Origin: Acidobacteriota bacterium
GTDB lineage: Bacteria > Acidobacteriota > Terriglobia > Terriglobales > Acidobacteriaceae
Direction: 5' to 3'
Assembly (NCBI GenBank): GCA_031296105.1
Contig: JARLGJ010000046.1
Location: forward strand, 1 to 64,000
DNA length: 64,000 bases
In this document: positions 1 through 12,462 of the stretch, in pieces
Layout of the letters: every line of letters begins with the position of its first letter
How positions within the stretch are numbered: the first letter of the stretch is position 1
Program-made: the position numbers and the translations under genes
The notes under the pieces: generated by a model
The model's database searches: none
What the model was told of the DNA's origin: nothing
What the model saw: only the letters and a program-made list of their open reading frames with translations

Positions 1-91
1 AGCTCGTAGCAGAACTGGCCTGATGAGCATCCGCAGTTCGGTTCTGTGCCACAACCCCTTCTGCATAAACAGAAACCGACGCCTCACAAAT

Positions 92-126
92 AAAAACGGT
101 GCTCCGATAACCGGAACACCGTTTCT
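92..126 (+). terminator. Rho-independent terminator of a gene upstream of the window
   Basis: A 13-bp inverted repeat (AAACGGTG-CTCCG at 94-106 with its complement at 112-124, one mismatch) closes a 5-base loop, with A-rich DNA before it and T-rich DNA after it. No open gene is seen in bases 1-91, so it probably ends a gene that lies before the window. Confidence 0.6.
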
Positions 127-319
127 TAACCTCATTCAAGGGCCCGCGTTTCGTAACAGACTGCGGCGCAGTGGGGCTTTTTCTTTGCATGGACATCATG
201 GTGACGGAGCTTTTGCCGGAGTTCCTCTCCGGGAACCCGGCACGCGCCCTGGTGATGGCCGTCACCGCGCGAGGCAGGGAATGGGGATTCAATCTGGGGC
301 TGCAACCGGGAGGTGCGCC
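127..319. other. Non-coding stretch before the first gene
   Basis: No convincing gene is seen here. Open frames overlap in several phases and none has family-like composition. A short palindrome near 161-175 followed by CTTTTTCTTT could be a second terminator. The ribosome binding site of the next gene (GGGAGGTG, 308-315) lies at the end. Confidence 0.4.
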
Positions 320-502
320 ATGTACGTTTCCGGAGAAGAGCAACCCGTTACCCTGCTGTTGTGCTCGGCCTGCGGCAAGCCGATTCAGCCCGGCCAGCCG
401 TTCATCGAGCGCGATCATCATCCCCTTCACTCGGAGAGCGCCGACTGCCAGCCGGAAGAGACTTGGAACCCGGAGATCGACGTGGAGGAGCCGGAAGAAT
501 AA
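320..502 (+). CDS. Small Cys/His-rich (zinc-ribbon-like) protein
   Basis: A 60-residue protein of unknown function. The start is set by a strong GGGAGGTG site five bases before ATG; longer frames upstream have no such site. It contains a CSAC knuckle (Cys15, Cys18), a His-rich stretch (His33, His34, His37) and Cys43, which together could bind one zinc ion. The last 15 residues are strongly acidic. No membrane segment or signal peptide is present. It stands alone, 24 bases before an inserted mobile element. Visible: the Cys/His spacing and acidic tail. Inferred: zinc binding. A role as a small regulatory or chaperone-like zinc protein is possible but unsupported. Confidence 0.6.
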   Translation: MYVSGEEQPVTLLLCSACGKPIQPGQPFIERDHHPLHSESADCQPEETWNPEIDVEEPEE

Positions 503-525
503 ACGGAGTGTTGACTGTTCCCAGG

Positions 526-799
526 TTAAGGAGACTCTGATCAAGTCGGAATCTGTCAGGGCACGGCTTCAGCCGTGCCGCTAAGCCGGCAACTATATGT
601 CACGGCTTTAGCCGCCGTGGGAAGGTCCGTCAAGAATAAAACAACTTTCCCACAGGGGCTGAAGCCCCTGTGTTGATGTGGCTTTTACGGCACGGATAAA
701 TCCGTGCCCTGACAAAACATCTTCCCATCAAATCTATCGGTGGCCGGTTGAACTCCCGCGGAATAGCTTGCGAAACTGACTTATTCAGAGCTTCCTTAA
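526..799 (+). mobile_element. MITE-like element, copy 1 (with TTAA target duplication)
   Basis: A 266-bp element (530-795) is bounded by direct TTAA repeats (526-529 and 796-799). Its ends form an imperfect ~20-bp terminal inverted repeat (GGAGACTCTGATCAAGTC at the left; the complement of the right end reads GGAAGCTCTGAATAAGTC). Inside are three nested palindromes: GCACGGCTTCAGCCGTGC, AGGGGCTGAAGCCCCT, and GGCACGGATAAATCCGTGCC. It has no coding capacity. Two further copies lie at 17724-17988 and 61198-61471, the latter inverted. Confidence 0.8.
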
Positions 800-815
800 C
801 GCCCAATGACGGGGC

Positions 816-893
816 GCGAACCTGGGGCACACCAACAAACACGGTACCCAGGTTAGCTTCGCGAACCTGGCGCACACCTGGGGTACACAAATC
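816..893 (+). repeat. Variable-stem hairpin repeat (partial plus full unit)
   Basis: A partial unit ending in AACCTGGGGCACACC (816-833) is followed by a full hairpin, CCCAGGTT-loop-AACCTGG (848-870), and another GGGGTACAC tail. It belongs to the intergenic hairpin family that shares the outer frame CCCA...TGGGGCAC. Confidence 0.6.
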
Positions 894-906
894 GTTTTGC
901 GCAAAT

Positions 907-940
907 GAAAACGCCAGGGGCACGGGCCTCTGGCGTTTTT
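907..940 (-). terminator. Terminator of the DEAD-box helicase gene
   Basis: Read on the minus strand, a hairpin AACGCCAGAGGC / CCCCTGGCGTT is followed by TTTTC, 24 bases past the helicase stop codon. The other strand also carries a T run, so it may work both ways. Confidence 0.7.
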
Positions 941-963
941 GATGCGATTCGTTGTGCCGCGGG

Positions 964-2205
964 TTAGGCGAAGACCTCGCCGGGCAAACGGTTGAGAGTG
1001 CGCGAGCGCAGCGTGCCGCGTTCGCGGCGTGCTCCCTCGCGGCGACCCTTGCTGATGGGAACCACCGGGCTGGCCGTCGTGGGCAGCGGCACATCCTTGG
1101 ATAGCTCGCGGCGTTCGATGTGCAGCTTCAGAGTCTTCTCGAAGCGGCGCAACTCGATCATCTCCGCCCCGCTGGCCAGGGTGGTGGCGCGGCCGGTGTT
1201 GCCGGCGCGGCCGGTGCGGCCCACGCGGTGGATGAAGTCTTCAGCCAGTGCCGGCAGCTCGTAGTTGATGACGTGCATCACGTCGTCGATCTGCAGGCCG
1301 CGGGCGGCCACGTCGGTGGCCACCAGAATCTCATAGCGTCCCTGCTCGAAGGACGAGAGGGCGGTGAGGCGCTGGCTTTGCGTGCGGTCGCCGTGAATCA
1401 TGGTGGTAGAGTAGCCTTCGTTCTTCAGTTGCTTGGCCAGCCGCTCGGTGCCGCGCTTGGTGCGGGTGAAGATGAGCGTTTTGCCCTCCACCTCTTTCAA
1501 AGCCTGGCGCAGTGCCAAGCCTTTGTGCGCCAAGGGGACTTCATAGGCCTGCAAGGACACGGAGGCAGCCGGCTTCAGAATGTTGCCGATGGCGATGCGC
1601 ACGGCGTCCGTGGTGCACTTCAGCAGAAGACCCTGCACGCTCTTTTCCAGCGTGGCGGAGAAGCAAAGCGTCTGGCGCTCCTTGGGCAGGGTGGAGAGGA
1701 TGCGCGTGATGGACGGCAAAAAGCCCATGTCCAACATGCGATCCACTTCGTCCAGCACCAGGGTGCACACAAAACCCAGATCGACGATGCGGCGGCGGAT
1801 GTAATCTTCCAGCCGTCCCGGGGTGGCCACAATGAGGCGCGCACCGGCCTTCAGGCTCTTGATTTGATCTTTCTCGCTGAGGCCGCCGATGACCAGCGCC
1901 GCGGGTACGGACTTCTTGGAGCGCAGGGCTTCATACTGCTCGTGAACCTGAATGGCCAGCTCGCGCGTGGGCACCAGCACCAGCGCGGTAATCTTGTGCG
2001 CGGGAACCTGGTCCAGCATCTCCATTACGGGGATCAGGAAGGCGAGTGTTTTGCCGGTTCCGGTCTGCGCCGTGGCAACCACGTCGTCGCCGTCGAGGGC
2101 AGGGGGGATGGCTTGGATCTGTACAGGGGTGGGGGTAACAAATTTGCTGGCCGCAAGTGCCTTTTTCAGGCGTGGACTTAGCGGCATTTCCTGGAATGTA
2201 CTCAT
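964..2205 (-). CDS. rhlE: DEAD-box ATP-dependent RNA helicase, RhlE-like
   Basis: A cytoplasmic RNA helicase of 413 residues that uses ATP to unwind short RNA duplexes; in this family this usually supports ribosome assembly, mRNA decay and cold growth. Visible motifs: Q motif (Gln29 region), motif I AQTGTGKT (46-53), motif Ia PTRELA (79-84), TPGR (128-131), SAT (183-185) and HRVGRTGR near 330. Motif II reads LDEVDRMLDMGF (Asp152-Asp155): the usual DEAD is DEVD here. Glu and both Asp are kept, so ATPase activity is expected. The C-terminal tail is short and basic, as in RhlE. It is monocistronic, with its own terminator. The RhlE subfamily name is by overall resemblance; DEAD-box membership is certain. 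Confidence 0.9.
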   Translation of the reverse strand: MSTFQEMPLSPRLKKALAASKFVTPTPVQIQAIPPALDGDDVVATAQTGTGKTLAFLIPVMEMLDQVPAHKITALVLVPTRELAIQVHEQYEALRSKKSVPAALVIGGLSEKDQIKSLKAGARLIVATPGRLEDYIRRRIVDLGFVCTLVLDEVDRMLDMGFLPSITRILSTLPKERQTLCFSATLEKSVQGLLLKCTTDAVRIAIGNILKPAASVSLQAYEVPLAHKGLALRQALKEVEGKTLIFTRTKRGTERLAKQLKNEGYSTTMIHGDRTQSQRLTALSSFEQGRYEILVATDVAARGLQIDDVMHVINYELPALAEDFIHRVGRTGRAGNTGRATTLASGAEMIELRRFEKTLKLHIERRELSKDVPLPTTASPVVPISKGRREGARRERGTLRSRTLNRLPGEVFA

Positions 2206-2378
2206 TCGTTCGTTTTCTTCTTCTCTCTTTTAACGAGCGCGCCAAAGACGAATGAGGCGCGCGGATCGCATGTTCCTGCGACGGAATCTGGGTGGGAGTT
2301 CTGAATGTCGAATCGCAGTTTCAAGGGCGGGGAACTCAGAAATCGCGTCCACTTTCGCGGGGACACTGGAAGCATCAT

Positions 2379-2396
2379 ATCACATTGCACTGTGAT
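2379..2396. promoter_or_regulatory. Everted palindrome upstream of the helicase
   Basis: ATCACA-TTGCAC-TGTGAT is a perfect 6+6 inverted repeat 174 bases before the helicase start. The half-sites face the opposite way from the TGTGA-N6-TCACA sites elsewhere in the window, so it is not counted with them. Function unknown. Confidence 0.25.
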
Positions 2397-2557
2397 GGGT
2401 GCAGAGCGGGGCCGGTGAACCATCCTGAATACCCGGTACGCCCTTGGCGCCGCGGGCTAAGTTAATTTCCGAAGGCGGCGCGGCCGAGCCTGGCCCTGCC
2501 GCGGAGAAAACCAGCGCCAACCCCTTTGCCAACGTGGAGAAAACCCGGCCGGACCCG

Positions 2558-2586
2558 TTGACGCCCCGGCAGAATGGCGATACTCT
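2558..2586 (+). promoter_or_regulatory. Probable promoter of gltBD
   Basis: TTGACG (2558-2563) and TACTCT (2581-2586) are separated by exactly 17 bases and point towards gltB. They would start a transcript near 2593 with a leader of about 200 bases. Confidence 0.45.
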
Positions 2587-2719
2587 TAAGTATGGTTTCC
2601 AAGGCTACAACCCCGCTGACAGTTGAGCGCGCCGCTACAGCCGGCGTGCCGATGCGAATTACCATTCGTGCGGGGAATAGAACCAGGCAATCCTAAACAG
2701 ATCAGCCCGAGTACTAATC

Positions 2720-2752
2720 ACCCGCCGGCACTAAGCAGGCGGGTTTCGTGTT
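2720..2752 (+). terminator. Terminator-like hairpin inside the gltB leader (possible attenuator)
   Basis: ACCCGCC (2720-2726) pairs with GGCGGGT (2738-2744) across an 11-base loop and is followed by TTCGTGTTTT. It lies between the predicted gltB promoter and the gltB start, so it could be a regulated terminator. No known riboswitch core was recognised in 2593-2719. The rest of 2206-2799 holds no convincing gene. Confidence 0.45.
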
Positions 2753-2799
2753 TTAGTCCCATTTTTCTGCGCCGCACGGCGCGTGCATCAGGGAGAGCA

Positions 2800-7423
<4,624 letters not shown>

Positions 7424-7431
<8 letters not shown>

Positions 7432-8836
7432 GCCAACGGGATTCCTGGAATTCGAACGCACACTGCCTTCGCGCCGCGCGCCCGAAGAGCGCGTCCACGA
7501 CTGGTTCGAAATCTACCAGCCGTTTCCCGAGGACACCTTGCAACAGCAGGGTGCGCGCTGCATGGAGTGCGGCGTGCCCTTCTGCCACTCGGGCTGTCCG
7601 GTCAACAATCAGATTCCCGACTGGAACGACCTGGTATACAAAGGCCGCTGGCAGGAAGCGATTCGCCGCCTGCACGCGACGAATAACTTTCCGGAGTTTA
7701 CCGGACGCATCTGTCCCGCGCCGTGCGAGGCCGCCTGCGTGCTCGGCATCAATCAGCCGGCGGTCACCATCAAGCAGATCGAGAAGACCATCGTGGAGCA
7801 TGCGTGGGAGGCGGGCTGGATCACGCCCGAACCCGCGCCCGCCAAGAGCGGCAAAAAGGTTGCCGTCATCGGCTCCGGCCCCGCCGGACTGGCCGCCGCG
7901 CAGCAGCTCTGCCGCGCTGGTCACCAGGTGACGGTGTATGAGAAGAACGACCGCATCGGCGGCCTGATGCGCTACGGCATCCCGAACTTCAAACTGGAAA
8001 AACAGGTCATCGACCGCCGCGTGGCGCAGATGGAGGCCGAGGGTGTTAAGTTCGTGGTCAACGCGCACGTCGGCATCAACGTCGATGTGGAGCAACTGCG
8101 CAAGGAGAACGACGCCATTGTGCTGGCGGGCGGCTCCGAGAGCTGCCGCGACCTGAAGGTGCCGGGGCGCGAACTGAAGGGCATTCACTTTGCCATGGAG
8201 TTCCTGCCGCAGCAGACCAAGCGCGTGCTGGGCGACACGGTTCCCGAGGAGCAGACGATTCTGGCCACGGGCAAGAAGGTGGTCATCATCGGCGGCGGCG
8301 ATACCGGCGCCGATTGCCTCGGCACCAGTTTGCGCCAGGGCGCGGCCAGCGTGCGGCAGATTGAGATCATGCCGCAACCGCCGGAAGAGCGCTCGCCGCT
8401 GACTCCGTGGCCCTTGTGGCCGCTACAACTGCGCACCGAGAGCTCGCACGAAGAGGGCGGCACGCGTGAGTGGAGCATCAACACGCTGCGCTTCGAGGGC
8501 AGCGCCGGGGGCAACGTCCAGCGCCTTGTCACCGTCAAGGTGGGACCGCCGCCGAAGTTCGAAGTGGTTGCGGGATCGGAGTCGGTGATCGAAGCCGACC
8601 TGGTGCTGCTGGCCATGGGCTTTACCGGGCCGGTGCGCAACGGAATGCTGGATCAATTGGGTGTGGAACTGGACAAGCGCGGCAACGTGGCTACCGGCGA
8701 CAACAATATGAGTTCGGTGCCCGGCGTGTTTGCCGCGGGCGACATGCGCCGCGGACAGTCTCTGGTGGTGTGGGCCATCAGCGAGGGCCGTAAAACCGCG
8801 GCCTGCGTGAACGAGTACCTGGCGGAAAGAGCGTAA
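7424..8836 (+). CDS. gltD: Glutamate synthase, small subunit
   Basis: The 470-residue flavoprotein passes electrons from NADPH through FAD and 4Fe-4S clusters to GltB. I chose the GTG at 7424, which follows GGGGAGG (7411-7417) and overlaps the gltB stop; longer frames run back into gltB. The N-terminal cluster ligands are Cys46, Cys49, Cys54 and Cys58 (CMECG...CHSGCP) with a second set at Cys97, Cys101 and Cys105. The FAD-binding [10 protein letters not shown] stretch is near 150 and the NADPH-binding [11 protein letters not shown] near 290. It is followed by a strong hairpin terminator. Confidence 0.96.
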
Positions 8837-8858
8837 CGTAGTTATCTTATTTTGTAAG

Positions 8859-8886
8859 AAGAAGGCGGCCTGCGGGCCGCCTTCTT
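8859..8886. terminator. Bidirectional terminator between gltD and thrB
   Basis: A perfect 12-bp stem (AAGAAGGCGGCC, 8859-8870, with GGCCGCCTTCTT, 8875-8886) closes a TGCG tetraloop. It lies between two convergent operons and is probably used from both sides. Confidence 0.75.
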
Positions 8887-8896
8887 GTAGTTATCA

Positions 8897-8940
8897 TCTC
8901 CCACCCTATCGCCAACAGCGGCGATAAGGGTGGGGCAACC
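8897..8940 (+). repeat. Variable-stem hairpin repeat
   Basis: TCTCCCACCCTATCGCC, a short AACAGC loop, then GGCGATAAGGGTGGGGCAA: a 13-14-bp stem with the family's outer CCCAC...GTGGGGCA frame but its own inner stem sequence. Confidence 0.65.
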
Positions 8941-8955
8941 CTATTTAGTTGTTCT

Positions 8956-8987
8956 TTGAAACCTTGAAACCTTGAAACTTTGAAATC
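8956..8987. repeat. 8-bp tandem repeat (TTGAAACC)4
   Basis: Two exact and two near-exact copies of TTGAAACC in a row, ending on the last base of the thrB stop codon. It resembles the 9-bp CCGAAACCT array at 28783-28854. Confidence 0.7.
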
Positions 8988-9931
8988 TACGCCCTCCAGC
9001 TTGACGCCGTATCTACACAGTACGTGTGCTGCGCGCTGGCAGACTTGGCTTGCGTCGGATGCACCTGCAGGACGCGCACCGTGCATGGAATAGATTTACG
9101 AGTGTAAATCTCCTCCAGCATGGCGGCGATCTCGTCCAGATGCTGCTGCGCCATGGCCATCACCGAAGGTCCGGCGCCGCTCAGGCACACACCCAGCAGG
9201 CTGGGATGCTTCAGCTTCAGCGCCTCCTCGAGTCCGGGGACGATGGCCGCGCGGTAGGGCTGGTGCAGGCGGTCTTCCAAGGCTTCCTTCAATAACACGA
9301 AGTCGGAGACGCGCAGCGCCTCCAGCAAAAAGGCCACGCGCTGCACGTTGAAGATGGCGTCGGCGCGGGTGACTTTCTCGGGCAGCACGGCCCTGGAGGC
9401 CGAGGTGGAGAGCCTCAGGTCTGGCGTGGCCACGATGATCGCCAACGACTCCGGCCAGCTTGCGCGCAGCACGCGCAGCGCACCGGGAACCTCGCAGCTC
9501 ACGGTGAGTCCGCCCAGCAGGGCGGCGGCGATGTTGTCAGGATGTCCTTCCAACTCGCAGGCGGTGGTCAAAAGCTCCTGCTCGTCCACCGGACTGGCGA
9601 CGGCCTCATACAAACGAAGGCCGCCGACGGTGGCCGCGGCCGAACTGCCCAGGCCGGCCTTCATCGGAATGTCGCTTTCCACTTCCACGTCCAGAGACGG
9701 AATGGGGAAGCCGTTGCGCGCGGCGATGTAGCGGAGCGCGCGCTCGATGTAGTTTTCGCCTTCCAGCTTGCAATTCACGAAGCGGAAGTTCAGCTTGCCT
9801 TCGCCTTCCCCGCGGCGCACGCGCAAAGTGAGGTACAACTGCACGGCCACGGCCAGGGTATCGAAGCCCGGTCCGATGTTGGCGATGGAACCGGGAATGC
9901 GCAGAGTGAACTCCTCGTTAGGAATGGGCAT
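8987..9931 (-). CDS. thrB: Homoserine kinase
   Basis: A GHMP-family kinase (314 residues) that phosphorylates homoserine with ATP, the step before threonine synthase. The family's ATP-binding glycine-rich loop PMKAGLGSSAA is at 89-99, and the N-terminal PGSIANIGPGFD motif is at 13-24, as in ThrB. Length is normal. The start lies inside the end of thrC (14-base overlap), so translation is probably coupled. It is the last gene of the minus-strand operon lysC-hom-thrC-thrB. Confidence 0.93.
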   Translation of the reverse strand: MPIPNEEFTLRIPGSIANIGPGFDTLAVAVQLYLTLRVRRGEGEGKLNFRFVNCKLEGENYIERALRYIAARNGFPIPSLDVEVESDIPMKAGLGSSAAATVGGLRLYEAVASPVDEQELLTTACELEGHPDNIAAALLGGLTVSCEVPGALRVLRASWPESLAIIVATPDLRLSTSASRAVLPEKVTRADAIFNVQRVAFLLEALRVSDFVLLKEALEDRLHQPYRAAIVPGLEEALKLKHPSLLGVCLSGAGPSVMAMAQQHLDEIAAMLEEIYTRKSIPCTVRVLQVHPTQAKSASAQHTYCVDTASSWRA

Positions 9932-11126
9932 TGGACTCCTTCTGATGAGTGCGGATGATGAAGTTCGTATCTTTCAGCACGTGTCCGGTGAGGATGGCCA
10001 CCACCGAAGCATCGCGGTCGATTGCGCCCGAAGCGCGCAGCTTGTGCAGTCCGGCGAGGGTGGCGGCGCTGGCGGGCTCGCAGCCAATGCCATCGCGGCC
10101 GATGACGGCCTTGGCCTCGGCGATCTCCTCGTCGGTGACATCGAGAATCTGTCCGCCGGTGGCCTTCACGCCCTTCAGGGATTTCTTCCACGAGCGCGGA
10201 TTGCCGATGCGGATGGCGGTGGCAATGGTCTCCGGCTCGGCCACGGGAGTGAGCGTTGCCGCACCCGATTGCCACATTTGCGCAAAGGGATTGGCGCCCG
10301 CGGCCTGCACCACCACAATGCGCGGCGCGCGCGTGAGGAAGCCGTAGCGCAGCAGCTCGTCAAAGGCCTTGGCGAAGGCCGCGGAGTTGCCGAGGTTGCC
10401 GCCTGGCACGACAAGGTAATCGGGAGCCTGCCAGTTGAGCTGGTCCATCAGCTCGAACATCGTGGTCTTCTGGCCCTCGATGCGGAAGGGATTGATGGAG
10501 TTCAAAAAGTAGATGCCTTCGTTGGTCTTGGCCAGCAGAGTGTTCAGCGCATCGTCAAAGCTGCCTTCAACCTCGACGACTTCCGCGCCGAAGTCCAGGG
10601 CCTGTGCCAGCTTGTTCAGAGAGACTTGCCCCTGCGGCAAATAGACGCGCCCCGCCACTCCGGCTCGCGCGGCGTAGGCGGCCAGAGACGCGGCGGTGTT
10701 GCCGGTAGAAGCGCAGGCCACAATCCTGGCGCCCACGTGCTTCGCCTCGGTCATGCCGGCCGTCATGCCCAGATCTTTAAAGCAACCCGTGGGATTCCAT
10801 CCCAGGTGCTTGAATTGCAAATCGCGCAGGCCCGCGTATTCCGCGGTGCGCAGGCCGCGGACGAGAGGCGTGTTGCCTTCGCCGAGGGTGACGATCTCCT
10901 CCGCCGGATAGGCGGGAAGAAATTCGCGGTAGCGCCACACGCCGCTGATGTCGCGCGGGTCGCGCGAGGTGCGGCGGGCGGTCCACAGGGCCTTCAGCGA
11001 AGCGGCGTCCACATCGTTGGGCGCAACCTCCACCTCCAGCAGTTCGCCGCACTTGGGACATTCGAGTGCCGGCGCGTGCAGATCGAGCGTCGTTGCACAG
11101 TTGGGATCGAAGCAACGAAGTTGCAT
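9918..11126 (-). CDS. thrC: Threonine synthase
   Basis: A PLP enzyme (402 residues) that converts O-phosphohomoserine to threonine. The PLP lysine is Lys117 in NPTGCFKDLGM; Cys stands where most relatives have Ser (NPTGSFKD). A short N-terminal Cys4 knuckle (Cys5, Cys10, Cys23, Cys26) resembles the zinc-ribbon-like start of some ThrC and related PLP enzymes. Start: ATG overlaps the hom stop codon (TAATG), with GGAGCT before it. It lies between hom and thrB in the threonine operon. Confidence 0.93.
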   Translation of the reverse strand: MQLRCFDPNCATTLDLHAPALECPKCGELLEVEVAPNDVDAASLKALWTARRTSRDPRDISGVWRYREFLPAYPAEEIVTLGEGNTPLVRGLRTAEYAGLRDLQFKHLGWNPTGCFKDLGMTAGMTEAKHVGARIVACASTGNTAASLAAYAARAGVAGRVYLPQGQVSLNKLAQALDFGAEVVEVEGSFDDALNTLLAKTNEGIYFLNSINPFRIEGQKTTMFELMDQLNWQAPDYLVVPGGNLGNSAAFAKAFDELLRYGFLTRAPRIVVVQAAGANPFAQMWQSGAATLTPVAEPETIATAIRIGNPRSWKKSLKGVKATGGQILDVTDEEIAEAKAVIGRDGIGCEPASAATLAGLHKLRASGAIDRDASVVAILTGHVLKDTNFIIRTHQKESNAHS

Positions 11127-12460
11127 TACAGCTCCTTGGTAAGAATCGGCATGGATAAAGGCTCATGCACCAGAAAATCGAAGGTGCGTATGTCGGCCAG
11201 CGCGGCTTCAAGTTGCGCGGTCGAGCAGGGTTCAAGCGTCACCACGAAGGGCAGCGCGTCTTTGTCGAAGCCGGGCTTCTGCAGCAGGGCGTCAATGTTG
11301 ATGCCGTGTTTGGCCATGGCCGTGGCGATGGCGGCCACGATGCCGGGGCGGTCCTTCACGGTGAAGCGCAAGTACTGCTTGTCGCAGAAATGATTGGTGA
11401 CGGGCAGCACGTCGGCCGTGGGCGTGGGGCGCACGTTCTTGCCGCTGTGCAGGCGCGCAATGTCCAGCAGGTCGCTGACCACGGCCACGGCCGTGGAGTG
11501 TCCGCCGGCACCGTGCCCGCTGAAGGCCGTCTGCCCGCCGAACTTGCCGGTGGAGAGCACCAGGTTGAGGCTGCCGGTGATGTTTGCCATTTGCGATTCG
11601 ATGGGCACCAGCGCGGGGCGCACGCTGGCACTGATCTCACCGTTCTTGCGCTCGGCGCGCGAGATTTGGCGGATGGTGCAGCCCAACTCGTGCGCGTAGA
11701 TAAAGTCCACGGCGTCCAGGCTGCGAATGCTGCCGCAAAATACTTCCTCGGGCTGGGCAATGGCCTTCAGTCCGATGCGGGTGAGGATGACCAGCTTGCT
11801 GCGCGCATCGAAGCCGTCCACGTCGTCGGTGGGATCGGCCTCGGCAAAGCCCGCTTCCTGTGCCTGTTTCAGCGCTTCCGCAAAGCTCAGGCCTTCCTTC
11901 TCCAGCTTGGTCAGAATGAAGTTGCAGGTGCCGTTCAGGATGCCGCAGACCTTGTGGAGCTGATCGCCGGCCAAGCCCTCCTGCAGCGCGTCAATCACGG
12001 GCACGCCGCCGGCCACGGAGGCGCCGAACGCCAGCGATCCGCCGTACTGCGCGGCCAGTTCGCTGAGGCGCGGTCCGTACTGCGCAATGAGCTTTTTGTT
12101 GGCCGTCACCACGCTCTTGCCGCTTTCCAGGGCGGTCGTTACCCAGGCGTGCGCCGGATAGATGCCGCCGACGAGTTCGCAGAGAATGTCGGCGCCGGAG
12201 TTCAATACCTCGTCCACGTCGCTGGTCCACACCACATCGCTGCCGGCCCAGTCCGCGCGCTTGCGCTCCACGTTGCGGTTAAAGACGTGCGTCAGGCGCA
12301 GAGGGAAGTCTGCCGTCTGCTCGCTGAGAATGCGGGCCACGGCGGAACCGACGGTGCCGAAGCCAAGGATGGCGACCTTTAAAGGGTGCGCGGCCGGAGT
12401 GAGATGATCGTGTGCGGTCGAGGACAACTCTTTTCTCCAATTATCATTCAAGCGGAACAT
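11126..12460 (-). CDS. hom: Homoserine dehydrogenase
   Basis: Reduces aspartate semialdehyde to homoserine with NAD(P)H (444 residues). The Rossmann motif ILGFGTVGSA is at 31-40, the catalytic domain with conserved ADPTDDVDG near 225 follows, and an ACT domain (RFTVKDRPGIVAAI) occupies the C-terminus, where threonine feedback is expected. The ATG lies two bases after the lysC stop; it has no strong ribosome site of its own, which suggests coupling. The first ~27 residues extend beyond usual family members, so a later non-ATG start is possible. Confidence 0.92.
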   Translation of the reverse strand: MFRLNDNWRKELSSTAHDHLTPAAHPLKVAILGFGTVGSAVARILSEQTADFPLRLTHVFNRNVERKRADWAGSDVVWTSDVDEVLNSGADILCELVGGIYPAHAWVTTALESGKSVVTANKKLIAQYGPRLSELAAQYGGSLAFGASVAGGVPVIDALQEGLAGDQLHKVCGILNGTCNFILTKLEKEGLSFAEALKQAQEAGFAEADPTDDVDGFDARSKLVILTRIGLKAIAQPEEVFCGSIRSLDAVDFIYAHELGCTIRQISRAERKNGEISASVRPALVPIESQMANITGSLNLVLSTGKFGGQTAFSGHGAGGHSTAVAVVSDLLDIARLHSGKNVRPTPTADVLPVTNHFCDKQYLRFTVKDRPGIVAAIATAMAKHGINIDALLQKPGFDKDALPFVVTLEPCSTAQLEAALADIRTFDFLVHEPLSMPILTKEL

Positions 12461-12462
12461 GC

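Noticed and set aside
748..942. Short plus-strand frame at the end of MITE copy 1
   Set aside because: It begins in the element and runs into hairpin repeats; a similar frame occurs at copy 2 only because the element is repeated.
2379..2396. Counting ATCACA-TTGCAC-TGTGAT as another regulator site
   Set aside because: Half-sites are everted relative to the TGTGA-N6-TCACA class, and it lies far from the electron-transfer island.
2444..2626. Short plus-strand frame between the helicase and gltB
   Set aside because: No ATG, no ribosome site, and it crosses the predicted gltB promoter.
2623..2799. In-frame extension of gltB to a TTG start
   Set aside because: It runs through a terminator-like hairpin, has no ribosome site, and would place the catalytic Cys far too deep in the chain.
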